IMG/VR virus record: IMGVR_UViG_3300046012_000432
Span: 1-41,611 of that record
DNA from: a virus
DNA: 41,611 nucleotides
Strand: one strand, 5' to 3'
A program made the position numbers and the translations under genes. Within the stretch, counting starts at the first letter, position 1, and every line of letters starts with the position of its first letter. Shown piece by piece: positions 37,903 to 41,611 of this stretch. Below the pieces are notes generated by a model. The model had not been told where the DNA came from and searched no databases. It saw nothing but the letters and a program-made list of their open reading frames with translations.

Positions 37903-38615
37903 ACCAACGTCACGTCAGGCTCTACGGGCCTGCGTTCGCGCTGCACGACGTCCGCGACGTCGAAGCGCACGTCCGCACTCTCCTCGACGCCTACCTCCGC
38001 GAGCGCGGCGCACGCCTCGACGCCGCGAAGTACAACGACGCACTCGCCTACCTCGTCGCTCTCTGCTGGACGCTCTCCGGTCTCCAGTCCGACGGGCGCA
38101 CACCCCGTCTCGAACACTGGGCCGAGATCATCCAAGCCACCGAACAGGGCGAGTACACGATCGAGATCGGGCCGTTCACGTCTCGCGACCGCGCCGAGAA
38201 GGCTGCCGCCGCCTACCTCGAGCAGCAGACCGCGCCGCTCGTCGCGGTCGCCTACATCGTGCGGGCGCCGCGAGGCTCATACGACTCGACCTTCGGGCTC
38301 GCGTTCTCGACCTACAGCCGCCGCATCCTTTCCCGCCGCGTCGTCGACTGGTACCGCGCGACCTTCGGCGACAGCCGCTACGGCAGCAACCCGAAGCCGC
38401 TCTCACTCGACCAGCTCGTCGACCAGTTCGAGGAGGGCGCGTGGAGCGACGCCGGCGGCGCGGGCGACTCCTACCTCGACCACAACGGGCCTGGAGCGCG
38501 ATACGACCGCATCGACGAGCTGAACCGGCACGCCTACTACGACCCATTCGAGGAGCGCGACACGCGCTCCGTCACCGACCAAGGAGGCACCGACCGTGCT
38601 GCCGCAGCTCGCTGA
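37890..38615 (+). CDS. Sigma region 2-like protein
   Basis: A 241-residue protein with a TTG start (an in-frame stop at 37875 forbids anything further upstream). The central segment has STFGLAFSTYSRRILSRR followed by VVDWYRATFGDSRYG. This closely follows the sigma-70 region 2 pattern of promoter melting and polymerase binding (FxTYxxRRIxxxVVDWYR). No region 4 is seen, and the C-terminus is acidic and polar. It may need a partner for -35 recognition, perhaps the region 4-containing protein at 36045. Similar proteins occur in actinobacterial prophages, as far as I recall. Confidence 0.68.
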   Translation: MSKLDQRHVRLYGPAFALHDVRDVEAHVRTLLDAYLRERGARLDAAKYNDALAYLVALCWTLSGLQSDGRTPRLEHWAEIIQATEQGEYTIEIGPFTSRDRAEKAAAAYLEQQTAPLVAVAYIVRAPRGSYDSTFGLAFSTYSRRILSRRVVDWYRATFGDSRYGSNPKPLSLDQLVDQFEEGAWSDAGGAGDSYLDHNGPGARYDRIDELNRHAYYDPFEERDTRSVTDQGGTDRAAAAR

Positions 38616-39399
38616 CCTCGACGTCGCCAAACTCTCCGCTGACGCGCGCGACGCGCTCGCCGCCGGCCAAGAGCTCGCCGACGGAGCCTCCCTCGCCGAC
38701 GTCGCCGCCAAGCGCGCGATCTCCGTCGACGAGCTGAAGCGCCGCATCGAAACGCTCGCCGCGGAATGGCGGGAGCACTCAGGCATCGTCGGCCTGCCGA
38801 AGCTGACCGACGACGAATACGAAGCCCTCCGCGACTCGATCGCGAAACACGGCCAGATCGTCCCGATCCTCGCCGACGCCGACGGCAACATCATCGACGG
38901 CCGCCATCGCCTCCGCGCCTGCCGCGAGCTCGGCCTCGAGCCCCGCATCGACTATCTGCCCGCGAGCACCGCAGCCGAAGAGCTGAAGAGTCTGGCGCTC
39001 GTCGTGAACCTCGCCCGACGGCAAATCACGGCGAGCGCCAGGCGCGGAATCGTCCGCGACGAGCTCCTCCGCGACGCCAGCCGCTCCGACCGCGCGATCG
39101 CGGCCGCCGTCGGCGTCTCGCATCCGACTGTCGCAGCGGTACGCCGCGATCTTGAGCAGCAGGGCGAGGTGGAAACTCTTTCCACCAGGGTCGGCAAGGA
39201 CGGTGTCGCCCAGCCCGCCGCCAAGCCGCCACGCGATCCAGCCGAACTGGCCGAGCTGCCCGACGGCCTCGTCGACGTCACGCTCAGAGTCACCCGCGAA
39301 TACGCCGACGCCGTCGACGGCGGCGCCTGGCTCGAATGCCGCGCCATCCGCCTGGTGCTCGTCGACGCCGGGACCTACACGCTGGAGGTGAAGCAATGA
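38596..39399 (+). CDS. Second ParB-like DNA-binding protein
   Basis: A 267-residue protein. A ParB/sulfiredoxin-type domain reads YEALRDSIAKHGQIVPILAD with DGRHRLRACRELG at about residues 101-113. A helix-turn-helix follows at about 164-190 (SDRAIAAAVGVSHPTVAAVR), then TRVGKDG. The C-terminus ends in beta strands (AIRLVLVDAGTYTLEVKQ). A strong site, AAGGAGG, at 38581-38587 sets GTG 38596. No ParA is present. It is probably a regulator or replication-associated DNA binder. Confidence 0.8.
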   Translation: MLPQLADLDVAKLSADARDALAAGQELADGASLADVAAKRAISVDELKRRIETLAAEWREHSGIVGLPKLTDDEYEALRDSIAKHGQIVPILADADGNIIDGRHRLRACRELGLEPRIDYLPASTAAEELKSLALVVNLARRQITASARRGIVRDELLRDASRSDRAIAAAVGVSHPTVAAVRRDLEQQGEVETLSTRVGKDGVAQPAAKPPRDPAELAELPDGLVDVTLRVTREYADAVDGGAWLECRAIRLVLVDAGTYTLEVKQ

Positions 39400-39749
39400 C
39401 CGAGATCCAGGGCGACAGCCTCACGCACACCTACGACTGCAAGACCCCGAACTGTGTCCGTGAATCCCGGTCGCCCGTCGGCCGCTACAGCTACTGCGAC
39501 GAGTGCCGCGAACGGCGCGCTCGCGAACGCGGAACACCAGCCAAGCCCGCCAAGACCTCGTCGTCGCCCCCCGCGCGCCCGTCGGCGTCGTTCGTCAGTC
39601 GCCTCGACGAGATCAAGAAGCACGCTGCCGCAGCCGACCGCGCGCGCTCGGCCGCGATCGCGGCGATGCAGAAGGCGCTCGAAGCGAAACGCGCATCGGA
39701 CGCCGCTGAAGAGACCTACAAGCAGGCGCTTCGCGCGGCAACAGGATGA
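39396..39749 (+). CDS. Zinc-finger plus coiled-coil protein, unknown
   Basis: A 117-residue protein. The N-terminus has YDCKTPNCVRESRSPVGRYS followed by YCDECRERR, a four-Cys zinc site. A Pro/Ser linker follows, then an Ala-rich helix (AADRARSAAIAAMQKALEAK). It overlaps both neighbours. A DNA- or protein-binding adaptor is possible. Confidence 0.62.
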   Translation: MTEIQGDSLTHTYDCKTPNCVRESRSPVGRYSYCDECRERRARERGTPAKPAKTSSSPPARPSASFVSRLDEIKKHAAAADRARSAAIAAMQKALEAKRASDAAEETYKQALRAATG

Positions 39750-39913
39750 ACGATCTCGACGCGATCAACCGCGCGAGCCGCCTCGAGCAAATGGGCATCG
39801 TCGTCCGCTCGCCCGAGCTCCGCGAGAAAGCGCAATCGATCGCCGCCTTCAACGCCGCCGGCGGCAACCGCGCGATGCGCCGCGCAGCCAAGCGCGCCGG
39901 CAGGCGGCGCTGA
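39746..39913 (+). CDS. 55-residue basic protein, unknown
   Basis: ATG 39746 overlaps the previous stop (ATGA). The product is MNDLDAINRASRLEQMGIVV, a helical middle and an Arg-rich end (RAMRRAAKRAGRRR). Probably nucleic-acid binding by charge only. Confidence 0.55.
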   Translation: MNDLDAINRASRLEQMGIVVRSPELREKAQSIAAFNAAGGNRAMRRAAKRAGRRR

Positions 39914-39914
39914 G

Positions 39915-40118
39915 GTGGGGCCGCTGACCGTCGCCCTCTGGTCGCTCGTCGTCCTCTTCGCCGGAGGCGACGCGGCCGCGCACTTCACCCACTACCGCTA
40001 CGGCGAGACCGTCTCAGCGTCGATCTGGCAGGCGCTGAAGCGCTTCCCGATCCTGCACTACATCCTCGGCGTCGCGATCGCCGTGCTCTTCACGCACCTG
40101 GAGTTCCAACTGCCATGA
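39915..40118 (+). CDS. Small two-span membrane protein
   Basis: A 67-residue protein with two membrane segments (VALWSLVVLFAGGDAAAHF and FPILHYILGVAIAVLFTHLE). GTG starts one base after the preceding stop. Comparable short membrane proteins are frequent in actinophages, but the role is unknown. Confidence 0.62.
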   Translation: MGPLTVALWSLVVLFAGGDAAAHFTHYRYGETVSASIWQALKRFPILHYILGVAIAVLFTHLEFQLP

Positions 40119-40369
40119 GCGAGCTCACTCAGGGTCGCCGTCGCCACGAGGACACAAAGCCGTGGGAGCTCGAGGCCGGCGACTACACCGTGCGCGATGG
40201 CGTCGCGTGGGTTTGTCTCCCCTCCGGCGTTGGGCCGTCACGTCTCAAAGGCTGGGATCTCATCGAGCACGACGACGGGACGATCACGATCAGCCCCTCG
40301 ATCCTCGACTCAGGGACGCCGAACGGATGGCACGGCTTCCTCGAGCGCGGCGTATGGAGGTCGTGTTGA
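40115..40369 (+). CDS. DUF6527-like small protein
   Basis: An 84-residue protein with WDLIEHDDGTITISPSIL followed by GWHGFLERGVW. This W..h.DGTITl.PSI...GWHG.L..GvW pattern resembles DUF6527-type phage proteins (tentative). Function unknown. The ATG overlaps the previous stop. Confidence 0.6.
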   Translation: MSELTQGRRRHEDTKPWELEAGDYTVRDGVAWVCLPSGVGPSRLKGWDLIEHDDGTITISPSILDSGTPNGWHGFLERGVWRSC

Positions 40370-40725
40370 TCTGCCCGGTCTGCGGTGGCCCGAAGACGAA
40401 GCGCGCGCATCTGTGCGCGGGCTGTCGGCGTGCGGCGATCGCCGCGGGCGTGAACCTGTTGCTCGCCGACATGACGCCGGCGGCGCCGCGGCCGCCGCAC
40501 GTCGACCCGTTCCGCACACCGGGCCAGAGCCGCGCCTACCACGGCAAGTGCGGCAGCCTCGCGCAGCTCGAGCAGACGACACCGCAGCGAATCAAGCAGC
40601 AGGCGCTCGAGCACATCAGCGCCGTGGTGGGCCGTCCTGTTCTGTCCAGCAAGGATCTCACCGAGGACGAGATGAGCGACCTGCTCGACTGGCTCGACGA
40701 GTCTATTGCCTCGGTCCAGCCATGA
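40354..40725 (+). CDS. Zinc-ribbon protein, unknown
   Basis: 123 residues from ATG 40354. GTG 40363 or TTG 40366 after GGAGG are alternative starts. It has LICPVCGGPKTKRAHLCAGC, a zinc ribbon. A helical C-terminus (ALEHISAVVGRPVLSSKDLT, EDEMSDLLDWLDES) resembles the end of several phage DNA-metabolism proteins. Role unknown. Confidence 0.62.
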   Translation: MEVVLICPVCGGPKTKRAHLCAGCRRAAIAAGVNLLLADMTPAAPRPPHVDPFRTPGQSRAYHGKCGSLAQLEQTTPQRIKQQALEHISAVVGRPVLSSKDLTEDEMSDLLDWLDESIASVQP

Positions 40726-40952
40726 GGCGTCCGGCTCCGAGGCCGCGGCTTCCGATCGGCGACGATCTCGATCAGGAGCTCGTGTTCGATCTCGCGGTTG
40801 GCTGCGCGGATGCCACGCTGTACGACCGTCACATCACGGACGCCGAGCGCAAGAAGTGGCGCGACGAGGACGCAGAGCGTGACCGCCATCGCATCCCGCT
40901 CGGGTTCCGGGCGCCGGCGGGTCTGGACGAGCCGAGGTCGACGGCACCTTGA
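40722..40952 (+). CDS. Small charged protein, unknown
   Basis: A 76-residue protein (IGDDLDQELVFDLAVGCADA; DAERKKWRDEDAERDRHRIP). The ATG overlaps the previous stop and the stop overlaps a TTG start. No family recognised. Confidence 0.55.
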   Translation: MRRPAPRPRLPIGDDLDQELVFDLAVGCADATLYDRHITDAERKKWRDEDAERDRHRIPLGFRAPAGLDEPRSTAP

Positions 40953-41212
40953 AGGCCGCCAGCGACAGGGTGCCGGTCACGCTGCGGCTACCTCGGCAAC
41001 TTCTCTCGAGGTCGGCATGCTGGCTGCGCTGCAGGTTGCGCGGCCACCAGATGACGACCGTGCGCGTGCGCCAGCCTGGCGGCGTGCTGGCCTCGGCTTC
41101 GGTCTGCCGGCGCTGCTCGCGTGTCGACTACAGCAGCGTCCGCACAATCGCGTGGAACCGCCACGAGCGCCGCCGTCGAGCACGCGCGCTCGCGAAGCGC
41201 ATCACGCGCTGA
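40949..41212 (+). CDS. Small Arg/Cys-rich protein
   Basis: An 87-residue protein with a TTG start overlapping the previous stop (TTGA). It has CWLRCRLRGHQMTTVRVR and ASVCRRCSRVDYS, suggesting a C..C...H...C..C zinc site. The C-terminus is strongly basic. Probably nucleic-acid binding. The internal ATG at 41051 would give a shorter form. Confidence 0.5.
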   Translation: MKAASDRVPVTLRLPRQLLSRSACWLRCRLRGHQMTTVRVRQPGGVLASASVCRRCSRVDYSSVRTIAWNRHERRRRARALAKRITR

Positions 41213-41218
41213 GCTGCC

Positions 41219-41545
41219 GTGGCTCTCGGCCGGATCTGCCGGTACCAGGACGGAGCGATCTGCACCGACTGCAAGAGCAGCTGCCGCCTCGACAATCAAC
41301 GGCGAGCCGAGAAGAGCAAGCGCCACGGGCTGACGACGTCGCGCTGGCAACGGCTGCGCACGGCGGCGCTGCGACGTGATCGGTTCCTTTGCCAGCTGCG
41401 ACTCTCCGGCTGCACGCAGAAGGCCACGACGGTGCATCTACGTCCGGAGCTCGCCGGCGACCATCTCTCGGCGTCGCTGGGAGACCTGAGCAGCTGCTGC
41501 GCGCACTGCCACGGCGCAGTCGACGCGCCGCGCGCACGGCGCTGA
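41219..41545 (+). CDS. HNH endonuclease-like protein
   Basis: A 108-residue protein with RWQRLRTAALRRDRFLCQLR, then SGCTQKATTVHLRP and SSCCAHCHGAVDA. The Cys pairs and final CxxCH...D match phage HNH nucleases, which often lie next to the terminase and assist packaging. The central H-N-H residues are not canonical (no DHI/HHI), so activity is uncertain. Joined end to start, it would sit about 140 bases upstream of the terminase gene. Bases 41546-41611 hold no gene. Confidence 0.72.
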   Translation: MALGRICRYQDGAICTDCKSSCRLDNQRRAEKSKRHGLTTSRWQRLRTAALRRDRFLCQLRLSGCTQKATTVHLRPELAGDHLSASLGDLSSCCAHCHGAVDAPRARR

Positions 41546-41611
41546 GAACGGCTTGGGGGGCGGGTCGCAGACTGGGGCGGCCGCGCTCACCCCGCGCTAT
41601 TCTCTTCCTTC

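Noticed and set aside
8-41600. CCCGCGCTA near both ends as terminal repeat or cos site.
   Set aside because: Only 9 bases in very GC-rich DNA, with no longer match between the ends. Chance is likely.
1-41611. CRISPR arrays, insertion sequences and transposases.
   Set aside because: No regularly spaced repeats, terminal inverted repeats or transposase motifs were seen. The iterons at 25104-25210 are unevenly spaced and partly inverted.

Overview
The window is a complete or nearly complete genome of a temperate, tailed, siphovirus-type phage with HK97-type head genes. The DNA is strongly GC-rich, codons prefer G/C at third positions, GTG starts are common and genes overlap by GTGA or ATGA. This points to an actinobacterial host, and a Thermoleophilia-like host is possible but not proven. 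I see no host housekeeping genes. An attachment-site-like tRNA-Sec fragment lies inside the window, so the sequence looks like the free phage form (circular, or linear opened beside the terminase) rather than an integrated prophage.

Layout. (1) 77-18365, plus strand: terminase, portal, prohead protease, major capsid, small head proteins, a fibre and a large lectin/lyase-like protein, head-tail connectors, major tail protein, tail chaperones, a 916-residue tape measure, and distal tail and baseplate proteins. (2) 18390-20220: lysis cassette with a membrane coiled-coil protein, a CHAP endolysin carrying a signal peptide, and a small holin-like membrane protein. (3) 20217-21208, minus: an accessory pair, a membrane-anchored HIRAN protein and a zinc-ribbon protein. 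(4) 21375-22160: divergent repressor and XRE regulator around a 33-bp near-palindrome. (5) 22157-31481: early region with a Ku homologue on the minus strand, a replication initiator gene containing four 19-bp iterons, a lytic transglycosylase, a ParB-like protein, a HerA-like ATPase and many small genes coupled by overlaps. (6) 31478-35544: tyrosine recombinase, excisionase-like gene, second tyrosine recombinase, then a tRNA-Sec-like attP flanked by repeated arm sites. (7) 35601-41545: a secreted Ser-rich protein, two sigma-factor-like proteins, a second ParB-like protein, small zinc-binding and membrane proteins, and an HNH protein that would adjoin the terminase if the ends are joined.

The most unusual signal is a recurrent element, CCGATAGRC. 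Its GATAGR hexamer ends exactly 6-8 bases before at least nine start codons, nearly all in virion and lysis genes plus one sigma-like gene. These starts have little or no Shine-Dalgarno sequence, whereas other genes have strong ones. The spacing fits the -10 element of promoters that give leaderless mRNAs. The core resembles the FliA/WhiG-type -10 (GCCGATAA), and the phage encodes its own sigma-like proteins, one of which has the element at its own start. I infer a phage sigma factor driving a late regulon of leaderless transcripts.

Two further systems stand out: phage-encoded Ku, which may circularise the genome by end joining, and an origin embedded in the initiator gene.
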